A DNA stretch of 62,500 bases, taken from contig NZ_DJHF01000005.1 in NCBI RefSeq assembly GCF_002433005.1, positions 1 to 62,500 on the forward strand, in the 5' to 3' direction. Shown piece by piece: positions 16,074 to 24,717 of the stretch. A program made the position numbers and the translations under genes. The notes below the pieces were generated by a model. It saw only the letters and a list, made by a program, of their open reading frames with translations, was not told the origin of the DNA and did not search any database. The stretch is from Acetomicrobium sp. UBA5826. Lineage in GTDB: Bacteria > Synergistota > Synergistia > Synergistales > Acetomicrobiaceae. The stretch's first letter is position 1. Each line of letters opens with the position of its first letter.

Positions 16074-16640
16074 ATGATAAGCCCCGAGGATGTATTTAGT
16101 TTATTCCCCGAAATAGAGTGGTTAAATAGCAATACCCTTAAAGAAAGTGTTGTCAAAACTTGGGTTGAAGCAACGAAACTAGGGGGATGGAATAAAGATG
16201 AGCTAGAAAAATTGCCTTTTGTATTGATTGAACTGAAAGATTGTTCGGTTACTCTTGTTGAGCACGTTAGGAATGTGACAAAGTTGGCTGCAAAGATAGA
16301 AGCTATGCTTGCATCGTTCTACAACAAACACCTCAAAGTTAATAGAGAAGTAGTCCTAGCGGGTGCATTATTGCATGATGTCGGAAAATTAGTTGAATAT
16401 TCTCAAATTAATAATGGGTATACGTTTAGTCAGCTTGGTAAACTATTAAGACATCCTATTATTGGGGCTATACTTGCTTTTCAATGTGGTGTTCCGCCAG
16501 AGGTCTGTCATATTATTTCGGTTCATTCCTTTGAAGGTGATAAATCATATATATCTCCTGAGGGTTTTATTGTAAAAAATGCAGATTGGCTTAATTTTGA
16601 TTTTTTGGCTTATAAGTATCAATCTAATTTAAAGCATTAA
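16074..16640 (+). CDS. HD-domain phosphohydrolase-like protein
   Basis: 188 residues from the ATG at 16074, chosen because GAGGG lies about 8 bases upstream; the ATG at 16056 has none. A compact HD domain is visible: VEHVRNVTKLAAKIE supplies the first His, GALLHDVGKLVEYS the HD pair, and LRHPIIGA and HSFEGD further His residues. HD proteins hydrolyse phosphate esters or nucleotides in a metal-dependent way. The substrate cannot be inferred. It sits between the first lyase and the first TRAP transporter, 23 bases from the latter, so it likely belongs to the same catabolic unit. Confidence 0.7.
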   Translation: MISPEDVFSLFPEIEWLNSNTLKESVVKTWVEATKLGGWNKDELEKLPFVLIELKDCSVTLVEHVRNVTKLAAKIEAMLASFYNKHLKVNREVVLAGALLHDVGKLVEYSQINNGYTFSQLGKLLRHPIIGAILAFQCGVPPEVCHIISVHSFEGDKSYISPEGFIVKNADWLNFDFLAYKYQSNLKH

Positions 16641-16663
16641 ATTTACAATAGGAGGGTATGAGT

Positions 16664-17710
16664 ATGTTTAAAAAGAATGTTTTCAATATGTTGGTTATTT
16701 TGATTGCGATAATTGGGTTTTTGACTAGTGGTGAGTCTTCTGCATCAAACAGTGTTGTTGTGGCTCAACTTAGTAACAATCAAGCTACCGGTGAAATCAA
16801 GACGTTCTTGCTAGGCCACATCTTGAGTGCCAACGATGATGATCCATATCAAGTATTTGCGACAAACTTTGCGAAGAATGTAGAAGAAATGAGTGCTGGG
16901 AAAATGAAGATTCAAGTTATTCCTAATGCTCAGCTTGGCGGAGAAAGAGATATGATGGAAGGGATGCAGTTCGGGACAATACAAATGTGTGTACAAACTA
17001 ATGTAAATACGGGGATCTTTGCGTCAAAATTTTTAGCTTTTGATTTACCCTTTATATTTAACAATGCTGCACAAGCCTATAAAATATTAGATGGTCCACT
17101 AGGAAGAGAAGTTCTTGATAGTCTAGAACCATTAGGAATTAAAGGTTTGGCGTGGGGCGAAGGTGGTTTTAGACACATGATTAATAAAGTAAGACCAATA
17201 AGAGTGCCAAGTGATGTCAAAGGACTTAAATTCAGAAGTCTAGAGAATCCTTTATATGTTGATACATATAAAGCCCTTGGGACAAATCCAACACCCATGG
17301 CCTGGACCGAAACCTTCACTGCTTTGCAACAGGGTACAATAGATGGGATGGATATTCCTATAAATGTAATTAAGGCCAATCGTTTTTATGAAGTTGCTAA
17401 ATATTTGTCTTTAACAAGCCATTTTTATTCCCCCCTATATATAGCGATGTCAAAAAATATATGGGATAGCTTATCAGCTGAGGAACAGAGCATTATGATG
17501 AAGGCTGCAAAAAAAGCAGGAGATGACGAAAGGAAGTTTGTACAGCAAAATGAGGAACTAGCAATTAATATGATGAAAGCTCAAGGTTTACAAGTTAACA
17601 GTGATGTAGATTTTGCAGCATTTGGTAAAGCCTTATCTCCAGTATATGAAAAATACAAAGATAAAATTGGCACCGAGTTTTTTAATAGGCTTATCCAAGC
17701 TTTAAAGTAA
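16664..17710 (+). CDS. TRAP transporter solute-binding protein, DctP family (system 1)
   Basis: 348 residues with a signal peptide (hydrophobic segment about residues 10-25, cleavage near the ASN/VVVA region). The start at 16664 was chosen because GGAGGG sits 7 bases upstream, while ATG 16658 is only one base from it. Family motifs: GGERDMMEGMQFGTIQM, a GLKFRS segment whose Arg corresponds to the carboxylate-binding Arg of DctP/SiaP proteins, NPTPMAWTETFTALQQGTIDG. It binds an organic acid in the periplasm for the QM permease encoded next. The cargo is inferred to be a dicarboxylate fed to the mutase/lyase pathway. Confidence 0.9.
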   Translation: MFKKNVFNMLVILIAIIGFLTSGESSASNSVVVAQLSNNQATGEIKTFLLGHILSANDDDPYQVFATNFAKNVEEMSAGKMKIQVIPNAQLGGERDMMEGMQFGTIQMCVQTNVNTGIFASKFLAFDLPFIFNNAAQAYKILDGPLGREVLDSLEPLGIKGLAWGEGGFRHMINKVRPIRVPSDVKGLKFRSLENPLYVDTYKALGTNPTPMAWTETFTALQQGTIDGMDIPINVIKANRFYEVAKYLSLTSHFYSPLYIAMSKNIWDSLSAEEQSIMMKAAKKAGDDERKFVQQNEELAINMMKAQGLQVNSDVDFAAFGKALSPVYEKYKDKIGTEFFNRLIQALK

Positions 17711-17749
17711 TGAGAGCTAATTTAGGTGGATGAGTGGAGGAAAATTTCA

Positions 17750-18229
17750 ATGTCTCTAAAGAAATTAAGTGATTTTTTTGATAGAGTGGCAAAAATGGTT
17801 TGTGTGATTATGTTTGTAATTATGGTGATAGCTGCTATAACTCAAGTGTTTGCAAGGTATGTAATTAACTATCCTATTTCTTGGACTGAAGAAGCGGCAC
17901 GTTATTCTTTTATATGGTTAAATATACTAGGGGCAAGCATTGCTGTAAAACATGGGACGCACGCAGTTATTACAGTGATAGTTGATCATATTCCTACGAG
18001 GTTGAAAACTATTATAGTATTGTGTGTAGATGTTTTGGTAATGTTCGGTGGTTATTTAATGTTAACTCAGGGGGTAATGTTGGTAACGATGACAATGAAC
18101 CAATTAACCCCAGCTATACATATCCCAATGGGATATATCTATTTATCGGTTCCTGTTAGTGGTTTGTTGATAATATTTCATAAGTTATTGGATTTTTACA
18201 CTCATATTCCCAGGACTAGCATCGATTAA
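17750..18229 (+). CDS. TRAP transporter small membrane subunit, DctQ family (system 1)
   Basis: 159 residues with four predicted transmembrane segments. Family landmarks are VFARYVINYPISWTEEAARYSF and the following WLNILGASIAVKHGTH. The ATG at 17750 follows TGGAGG by 9 bases; the upstream in-frame ATG at 17726 has no site. It sits between the binding protein and the large subunit, the normal P-Q-M order, and works in the inner membrane. Confidence 0.9.
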   Translation: MSLKKLSDFFDRVAKMVCVIMFVIMVIAAITQVFARYVINYPISWTEEAARYSFIWLNILGASIAVKHGTHAVITVIVDHIPTRLKTIIVLCVDVLVMFGGYLMLTQGVMLVTMTMNQLTPAIHIPMGYIYLSVPVSGLLIIFHKLLDFYTHIPRTSID

Positions 18230-18260
18230 GTTTAAACATTACGTGGAAAGGGTGAATCTA

Positions 18261-19535
18261 GTGGGTGTATTGCTTTTTTGTTTGCTTTTTATTTTTATGG
18301 CAATAGGAGTACCAATTGCGTTTTCTATAGAGTTATCTAGTGCGTTTACACTAATGGCTACTCATTTTCGCCCTCTCATTTTAGTTGCACAGCGTATGGT
18401 TGTAGGTACAGATTCATTCCCTTTGTTAGCGGTGCCACTTTTTGTGTTGGTGGGCTCGTTAATGGAATACGGAGGAATTTCGCAAAGACTTATTAATTGG
18501 GCTGATAGTATAGTGGGCAATTTGACAGGTGGTTTGGGAATGGTTATGATCCTAGCATGTGTGGTATTTGCGGCTTTAACTGGATCAGGCCCTGCAACGG
18601 TTGCAGCTATTGGCTCTATATTAATTCCTGCAATGGTTAAAAAAGGATATGATAAAGCGAGTGCAGCTGGGTTGGCAGCAGCAGCCGGAGCACTAGGCCC
18701 TATCATTCCACCTAGCATACCAATGATAATTTATGGAGTTACAGCTAATGTATCAATTCCTCAAATGTTTATAGCAGGTATTATCCCAGGTCTGTTTATT
18801 GCTTTCTTGCTGATGTTAACTAATTATTTTGTCTGTAAAAATAAAGGGATTGCCGGTTCTAAAGAAGCTCTTTCAATAAAAAAAATAATAAAAGCTACAT
18901 GGCGCGCAATGGGTGCTCTATTGTTGCCAATAGTTATTTTAGGTGGTATATATGGAGGTATATTTACACCTACTGAAGCTGCAGCAGTCGGAGTAGTATA
19001 TAGTCTTATTGTTGGTTTAATTTTCGAATTGAAGTTTAAAGATCTAGGCCATATTTTAATAGAAACGACAGAAGTTTCAACTATGGTTATATTTATAATT
19101 GCAAATGCAAATCTTTTAGGTTGGATAATGTCTGCGATACAGCTTCCACAAATCATTGCTAATATTGTAGTTTCTTTAATACATAGTAAAATTGTTTATA
19201 TTTTAGCATTAAATGCTTTTTTGTTCTTTGTTGGAGCTATTATGGACACTATTGCTGCAATCATTATTTTAGCACCTATATTGGTTCCAATAGGTTTAAG
19301 TTTTGGTATGAATCCATTACATTTAGGGGTAATGTTTGTAATCAATTTAGTAATAGGTTATGTTACACCACCTTTTGGCTATAATTTGTTTACGGCATGT
19401 TCTATTACAAACTTAAAACTTGAAGAAGTGGTTAGTGGTGTTATACCTTTTCTAATTGTTGAGATGGTTTCTGTTATAGTGTTATTTTTTATCCCACAAT
19501 TCGTTTTGTGGCTTCCAAATATTCTTTTTGGATAG
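18261..19535 (+). CDS. TRAP transporter large membrane subunit, DctM family (system 1)
   Basis: 424 residues with about 12 hydrophobic segments. DctM landmarks include VPIAFSIELSS at the N-terminus, AALTGSGPATVAAIGSILIPAM in the first half, GALGPIIPPSIPMIIYG, and the repeat-related VTPPFGYNLFTACSI near the end. It forms the Na+-coupled channel for the substrate delivered by the binding protein. A GTG at 18261 with AAAGGGTGA upstream is preferred over the GTG at 18243, which removes six residues. Confidence 0.9.
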   Translation: MGVLLFCLLFIFMAIGVPIAFSIELSSAFTLMATHFRPLILVAQRMVVGTDSFPLLAVPLFVLVGSLMEYGGISQRLINWADSIVGNLTGGLGMVMILACVVFAALTGSGPATVAAIGSILIPAMVKKGYDKASAAGLAAAAGALGPIIPPSIPMIIYGVTANVSIPQMFIAGIIPGLFIAFLLMLTNYFVCKNKGIAGSKEALSIKKIIKATWRAMGALLLPIVILGGIYGGIFTPTEAAAVGVVYSLIVGLIFELKFKDLGHILIETTEVSTMVIFIIANANLLGWIMSAIQLPQIIANIVVSLIHSKIVYILALNAFLFFVGAIMDTIAAIIILAPILVPIGLSFGMNPLHLGVMFVINLVIGYVTPPFGYNLFTACSITNLKLEEVVSGVIPFLIVEMVSVIVLFFIPQFVLWLPNILFG

Positions 19536-19724
19536 AGTTAGTTGTTTGTAAACTATATAAAATAATTATGATGGATTTGTTGAGAATAGCTTACTAATAT
19601 TATCTTATTTGATCAATGTAGTTGCTTTTAGATAGTAAATATTAATTAAACACAATAGTAGTAAGTGTTTTTAATAGTTTCTTGTGTATGTTGACGATAA
19701 TTTAATTTAAATGGAGGTATTCCA

Positions 19725-20147
19725 ATGAATCAAAAAACAATAGTAATGGGAGTTATAGGGGCAGATATACATGTTGTTGGAAATAAGATCATTGAGTATG
19801 CATTAAGAGAGGCTGGTTTCAACGTGGTCAATTTAGGGATATTCTGTTCACAAGAAGACTTTGTCAATGCTGCAAAGGAAACAAATGCTGACGTAATCTT
19901 AGTTTCGTCTTTGTATGGGCATGGAGAACTTGATTGTAAAGGATTAAAAGAAAAATGTTTAGAAGCTGGCTTAAACAAGGTGAAACTTTACGTTGGCGGT
20001 AACTTGGTTGTAGGAAAACAAAATTGGGAAGATGTAAAGGCGAAATTTGAGGCAATGGGGTTTGATAGAGTAGGCTCAGAGACAACTATGCCAGATGATA
20101 TTATTAAATGGTTGCAAGAGGATTTATCTTGTATAATAGCTAAGTAG
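19725..20147 (+). CDS. glmS: Cobalamin-binding small subunit of a glutamate-mutase-like enzyme
   Basis: 140 residues, the normal length of glutamate mutase S. The base-off/His-on B12 motif is complete and at the family positions: Asp14-X-His16-X2-Gly19, then SSLYGHG and VGGNL. The imidazole of His16 would replace dimethylbenzimidazole as cobalt ligand. ATGGAGG precedes the ATG at 19725 by about 8 bases. The L and E genes follow closely, so this is one transcription unit. The 189-base gap upstream (19536-19724) is AT-rich with no clear promoter. Confidence 0.93.
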   Translation: MNQKTIVMGVIGADIHVVGNKIIEYALREAGFNVVNLGIFCSQEDFVNAAKETNADVILVSSLYGHGELDCKGLKEKCLEAGLNKVKLYVGGNLVVGKQNWEDVKAKFEAMGFDRVGSETTMPDDIIKWLQEDLSCIIAK

Positions 20148-20168
20148 AACTTTAGGGAGTGCAATATT

Positions 20169-21599
20169 ATGGATCTTACATTGTTGATAGATTTTGGGAG
20201 TACGTATACAAAGGTCACAGCAATTAGTGAACAAAAAGGATGTTTTGTAGCAACTGCAAAAGCCCCTTCGACAGTTAATAGTGATGTTATGATTGGATTA
20301 AGTAATGCAATAAACAACTTAAAAGATATTCTAGGGGAGGAAAATTTAAGTTTTCGCAGACGAGTTGCCTGCAGTAGTGCTGCAGGAGGTTTACGTATGA
20401 TCGCCATTGGGCTAGTGCCTACACTAACAGTTGAAGCTGCGCGTAAAGCTGCTTTAAATGCGGGAGCAAAGCTAATTGGATCTTATGCTTTTAAGTTAAC
20501 CGAGGAAGATTTAAAAGAATTATGTATGCAAAAGCCTGATATTATACTTTTAGCTGGTGGTACAGATGGCGGAGACGAGGAGGTTATCCTACATAATGCA
20601 AAAGTATTAGCAAGCCTAGAGTTAAATGTACCAATAGTTGTAGCTGGCAACAGAGCGTGCAAAGAACGAATAAGGCAGATTTTTATAACTGCGGGTAAGG
20701 ATGTCAGAATAACAGAAAATGTTTTACCTGAAATAAATAGGCTCAACATTCAGCCTGCAAGAGAATGCATTCGCGAAGTCTTTATTGAAAGAATTGTTCA
20801 TGCTAAAGGTATAGATAAAGCAAAAGAATTTGTGGAAGGAATTTTAATGCCAACCCCTGAAGCTGTTCTACGAGCAACTGAACTATTAGCAGAGGGGGCT
20901 GGAGAAGAAACTGGGATGGGTGAAATTCTTGTTGTAGATGTAGGTGGAGCTACGACTGATGTGTATACAGTTTGTAGTGGAAACCCCACACGAGGAGATG
21001 TTATATTAAAAGGGCTTCCAGAGCCTTATTCAAAGCGTACTGTGGAAGGAGATTTGGGGGTAAGATTCAATTGTCTTCATATAATGGAGACAGTGGGAGT
21101 TAGTCTTCTTTCAGAAATGTCTGGAATGAAAGTAGATGTAATTGAATCAACGTTGAGCTTATGGGCAAGGAAGACTTATATGGTTCCAAAATCAGAATTG
21201 GAAATTAACCTCGATCAGGCGTTAGCAAGATGTGCAGTAGATATAGCGGTCAAAAGACATAGTGGAACACTTGAAAAATACTATACCCCCATGGGGGAAG
21301 TCTTTGTCCAGTATGGAAAAGATTTAACATCAATTAAAGCTGTAGTTGGTACGGGTGGTCCTTTAGTAAATGCGCAAAATCCGACTTATATTTTAAGCGG
21401 TGCCCTATTCGATGAGCATGATCCTTCATACCTTAAACCTAAAAATCCAAAGTTGTATATTGATAAAAATTATATATTTTATGCAATAGGATTATTGGCT
21501 GAGATTAATCCTGAATTGGCGATTCATATATTAAAGCAAGATTTAAAACAGGTTTCGTGTGAAAAGATGGTAGATAGAAGTTTAATGTGTAGGAGGTAG
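20169..21599 (+). CDS. glmL: MutL/GlmL-type ASKHA protein, mutase reactivation partner
   Basis: 476 residues. The N-terminal LIDFGSTYTKVTAI and central LVVDVGGATTDVYTV are ASKHA phosphate-binding loops. VVGTGGPLVNA is the adenosine motif. GlmL is encoded between S and E of glutamate mutase in many clostridia; it is thought to act as an ATP-dependent chaperone that exchanges damaged cobalamin. The order S-L-E here is the classic one. GGGAG supports the start at 20169. Its presence argues that the neighbouring mutase is an active adenosylcobalamin enzyme. Confidence 0.9.
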   Translation: MDLTLLIDFGSTYTKVTAISEQKGCFVATAKAPSTVNSDVMIGLSNAINNLKDILGEENLSFRRRVACSSAAGGLRMIAIGLVPTLTVEAARKAALNAGAKLIGSYAFKLTEEDLKELCMQKPDIILLAGGTDGGDEEVILHNAKVLASLELNVPIVVAGNRACKERIRQIFITAGKDVRITENVLPEINRLNIQPARECIREVFIERIVHAKGIDKAKEFVEGILMPTPEAVLRATELLAEGAGEETGMGEILVVDVGGATTDVYTVCSGNPTRGDVILKGLPEPYSKRTVEGDLGVRFNCLHIMETVGVSLLSEMSGMKVDVIESTLSLWARKTYMVPKSELEINLDQALARCAVDIAVKRHSGTLEKYYTPMGEVFVQYGKDLTSIKAVVGTGGPLVNAQNPTYILSGALFDEHDPSYLKPKNPKLYIDKNYIFYAIGLLAEINPELAIHILKQDLKQVSCEKMVDRSLMCRR

Positions 21600-21604
21600 T
21601 ATCA

Positions 21605-23056
21605 ATGAAAGATTTACAACTTGTTTTAAAGAACGAAAAATGGGATGAAGAAGAATTTTTAAGAAGTCGTCCAGAAGTATTGAAAATGTGGGCTACTGGT
21701 GCCGAAGTGGACTTAGATGAAGCTGTAGCATACCATTTGTCGATGCCCAAAATGAAAAATACTGGTCGATTATTAAAAAAGGCCAAAGACGAAGGCAGGA
21801 CATTGGTGGCATTTCGTGGGGGTGTTGCGACCGTTGAAGGACAGATAGAGTTGCTACAATATTTGCAAAATGCTGGAGCTGATTTGTTACCTGCTACGGT
21901 TGACAGTTACACGCGTAATCTTCGTTTCCATGAGGCTCAACAGGCCTTGGAACAAAGTTATGCCGAGGGGAGATCTTTATTAAATGGGTTTCCAGCAGTG
22001 AATCACGGTGTTAAGGGTTGCAGAAAATTATGTGAAGCTGTTGACCTTCCTATAACATGTAAACATGGTTCGGTTGATGGCAGAATATTAGCTGAAATAG
22101 TTTTTGCAGGTGGGATGACAGATTACAATGGGGGCGGTATCTGCTTTAATGTGGTATACAGTAAAGACGTTCCGCTAGAAGTTTCGATAAAAAATTGGCA
22201 GTACGTTGATAGATTAATTGGATATTACGCAGATCGAGGTGTTGTGCTTCACAGGGAAGAGTCTGGGGCATTAACAGGAACGTTGGTACCTCCATCTGTA
22301 TCTCTTTCAGTTGGAATTATAGAAGCCTTGCTTGCTGCAGAGCAAGGTGTACCTAATATGTGTATTAGTTATGGTCAGGGTGGTAATTTAATTCAAGACA
22401 TTGCTGCTATTCGGATGTTAAATGAACTTGGTCAAGAGTATCTAAACAAATTTGAGTATAGTATGGTATTAACATCAAAGTTTGATCAATGGATGGGTGC
22501 CTTCCCACATGATGAACAGGCAGCTTATGGTGTAATAGTTCTTGGTGCTGCTACAGCTGCTTTAGGTGGAGCGCAGCAGACTATCGTTAAATCGCCTCAG
22601 GAAGCAATGGGAATTCCAACGAAAGAAGCAAATGCTGGGGGAATTAAAGCAACAAAACAAACTATAGGCATGCTTATTAACCAAAGGATGCCTATAGATA
22701 GCCAGAAGCTAAAAGACGAGATTTATATGATAAAAAGGGAAACTCATGCGATTATAGACAAAGTAATAGAACTCGGGTCAGGGGATTTGGCTATAGGTGT
22801 CGTAAGAGCCTTTGAAAGTGGTGTTCTTGATGTGCCTTTTGCTCCTAGTGTTAGAAATGCAGGTAAAGTTATGCCTGTAAGGGATGCTGAAGGTGCTCTA
22901 AGGTATCTAGATGCTGGCAACCTGCCATTTGATAAGGAAATACTTGAATTTCATAGGGAGAAGATTGCTGAAAGAGAAAAACGAGAAAACCATAAGGTGG
23001 ATTATAATACTGTAATACGGGACGTGTATTCAGTAAGCCGAGGGAAATTGGTATAG
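21605..23056 (+). CDS. glmE: Large catalytic subunit of a glutamate-mutase-like carbon-skeleton mutase with altered substrate residues
   Basis: 483 residues, same length as glutamate mutase E and collinear with it throughout (TGAEVDLDEAV, SLLNGFPAVNHGVKGCR, GALTGTLVPPS, GIPTKEANAGGIKAT). Aligned to the Clostridium cochlearium enzyme from memory with a constant offset of 4, two of the three carboxylate-binding arginines are kept (Arg71 and Arg104 for Arg66 and Arg100). The third, Arg149, is Lys153. Glu171, which holds the amino group of glutamate, is Asn175, and Tyr177 is Phe181. Tyr181 (here Tyr185) and His150 (His154) remain. It therefore binds a dicarboxylate but probably not one with an alpha-amino group. 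No methylaspartate ammonia-lyase accompanies it. AGGAGG lies ahead of ATG 21605. Confidence 0.88.
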   Translation: MKDLQLVLKNEKWDEEEFLRSRPEVLKMWATGAEVDLDEAVAYHLSMPKMKNTGRLLKKAKDEGRTLVAFRGGVATVEGQIELLQYLQNAGADLLPATVDSYTRNLRFHEAQQALEQSYAEGRSLLNGFPAVNHGVKGCRKLCEAVDLPITCKHGSVDGRILAEIVFAGGMTDYNGGGICFNVVYSKDVPLEVSIKNWQYVDRLIGYYADRGVVLHREESGALTGTLVPPSVSLSVGIIEALLAAEQGVPNMCISYGQGGNLIQDIAAIRMLNELGQEYLNKFEYSMVLTSKFDQWMGAFPHDEQAAYGVIVLGAATAALGGAQQTIVKSPQEAMGIPTKEANAGGIKATKQTIGMLINQRMPIDSQKLKDEIYMIKRETHAIIDKVIELGSGDLAIGVVRAFESGVLDVPFAPSVRNAGKVMPVRDAEGALRYLDAGNLPFDKEILEFHREKIAEREKRENHKVDYNTVIRDVYSVSRGKLV

Positions 23057-23100
23057 TTTTAATATAATTAAGTAAAATAATCTTGAGGAGGTAGGAAGAT

Positions 23101-24114
23101 ATGAAAATGAATCGTTGTGTTTTGCTAATGATATGTGTAGTGTGCGTTTCTTTGTTTTTTATTGACGATCATGTATTGGCGGCCGAGATAATTCTGAATA
23201 TGGGTGCATCTTCAACCCCAGAGCATTCTCGATACAAAGCAGCAGAGATCTTTGTTAAGGAAGTGAAAGAAGCTTCCAACGGTGCTATCGAACCACGAAT
23301 GCATTTTGGCGGGGTCTTAGGGAACGAAACACAGATGGCAAGGTCTGTACAAGCGGGTACGCTTGAAGTGGGCTGGATTAGTGATATTGGTTTATCGACT
23401 GTTGTGCCGGCAATTGGGTTTGTCAATTTACCCTACTTGTTCCCAAATTATGAATCTGTAGATAAGTATTATTTTAACGGATGGCTTGGCGAAATTGTTA
23501 AAGAAAAGCTAGAACAGAATGGATTTAAATTTTTAGCTTTTCTTGAAAATGATTTTAGGTGGTTAACAAACAATAAACGGCCAATATTGAAACCTGAAGA
23601 CATCGTTGGTTTAAAGATAAGAACAGTTGAAACACCGATGTTCATAAAGTTCTTCAAAGAATTAGGAGCTTTGCCAACGCCTATGGGTATAACTGAAGTT
23701 GGTACTGCTCTGCAGCAGGGAACTATAGATGGGCAAGACAACGGAGCAATATTGACATATGCTTATGGTTTTTATTCCTTTCAAAAGTATTTAACTAAAA
23801 CCAACCATTCATATAGTGGTGGAGCTATTGTTATAAGCAAAAAGACGTGGGAATCACTAACATCTAATCAACAAAGAATTATTGAAGATGCTGCGATTAA
23901 AGCTGGGAAATGGCAAATAAAAAGGAACCGAGAGGATGTTAGCAGATATGTTGATCTAATGAAACAGGAAGGCATGGAAATCCATGATATTACCCCAGAA
24001 TTAGATGTAAAATTTAGGGAAGTAGCAGATAAAGTTTGGGATGATCCTTATAGTGAAAAGCTTTATGGCAAAGATATAATGCAGAGAATTAAAAGCGAAT
24101 TTAGCGTTAAATAA
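23101..24114 (+). CDS. TRAP transporter solute-binding protein, DctP family (system 2)
   Basis: 337 residues with a signal peptide (residues 5-25 hydrophobic, cleavage near VLA-AEI). It has the same landmarks as system 1: the LKIRTVETPMFIKFFKELGA segment holds the carboxylate-binding Arg, followed by LPTPMGITEVGTALQQGTIDGQD. The two binding proteins share these motifs but are clearly different in sequence, so they probably take related but distinct acids. GAGGAGG supports ATG 23101. The gene follows the mutase E gene by 44 bases, which places this transporter in the mutase unit. Confidence 0.9.
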   Translation: MKMNRCVLLMICVVCVSLFFIDDHVLAAEIILNMGASSTPEHSRYKAAEIFVKEVKEASNGAIEPRMHFGGVLGNETQMARSVQAGTLEVGWISDIGLSTVVPAIGFVNLPYLFPNYESVDKYYFNGWLGEIVKEKLEQNGFKFLAFLENDFRWLTNNKRPILKPEDIVGLKIRTVETPMFIKFFKELGALPTPMGITEVGTALQQGTIDGQDNGAILTYAYGFYSFQKYLTKTNHSYSGGAIVISKKTWESLTSNQQRIIEDAAIKAGKWQIKRNREDVSRYVDLMKQEGMEIHDITPELDVKFREVADKVWDDPYSEKLYGKDIMQRIKSEFSVK

Positions 24115-24121
24115 GCTTATC

Positions 24122-24166
24122 AACGGCAGGATCACATGACACTGTTGCTTATGTGGTTCTGCCGTT
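24122..24166 (+). promoter_or_regulatory. Strong hairpin between TRAP P and Q genes
   Basis: Arms AACGGCAGGATCACAT (24122-24137) and ATGTGGTTCTGCCGTT (24151-24166) pair with one mismatch and one G-U, leaving a 13-base loop. There is no T-run after it. It most likely stabilises the 3' end of the binding-protein mRNA or lowers read-through, so that more P than QM is made. Confidence 0.6.
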
Positions 24167-24216
24167 CTAGTTTAAGGTGATATGGCAAATTATAGTCTGT
24201 GAAAGCAGGTGTTTGT

Positions 24217-24717
24217 ATGAAATCATTAACGCGTATGGAAGAGATTGTATCAGTTACTGTATTTCTTGTAATGTTGTCTATAATGGTTATTCAAGTGCTA
24301 TATCGCTATGTTTTGCGTCTTCCTCTTCCTTGGTCAGAAGAACTTGCGAGATTTCTTTTTGTGATAACAACTTTTTTTGGTGCAGCAATTGCGAGTAATG
24401 AAAAAAGTCATATTGAAATAAATTTAATAGATCCTATTTCACAATTCATTAAGAGCGAAAGACATAGAGAAGCCTTTATAAAAGTTGTTCAGGTGATTGG
24501 AAATATGATAAGTTTAGCAGTAGTTTGCACTCTTGCATACTATAGTGTTAAATATGCATATTTTCTTACTATCACAAACCAAGTTTCTCCTGCTATGGGT
24601 CTTCAACTTTCTTGGATTGTATGTGCAATGGTTGTGGGGTTAATTCTAATGTGCATTCATTATCTTGATGCAATATTACAGTCATATTCCAAGTCGCATT
24701 GGGGGATGAAAAAATGA
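24217..24717 (+). CDS. TRAP transporter small membrane subunit, DctQ family (system 2)
   Basis: 166 residues with four membrane segments. VLYRYVLRLPLPWSEELARFLF followed by ITTFFGAAIASNEKSHIEIN matches the DctQ signature. The ATG at 24217 has AGGTG upstream; the in-frame GTG at 24199 is less likely. Its stop overlaps the M gene start (ATGA), indicating translational coupling. Confidence 0.88.
   Translation: MKSLTRMEEIVSVTVFLVMLSIMVIQVLYRYVLRLPLPWSEELARFLFVITTFFGAAIASNEKSHIEINLIDPISQFIKSERHREAFIKVVQVIGNMISLAVVCTLAYYSVKYAYFLTITNQVSPAMGLQLSWIVCAMVVGLILMCIHYLDAILQSYSKSHWGMKK

Noticed and set aside
19725..23056. Calling the S-L-E genes an ordinary glutamate mutase
   Set aside because: The E subunit lacks Glu171 and changes Arg149 and Tyr177, and there is no methylaspartate ammonia-lyase. 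The family call is kept but not the substrate.
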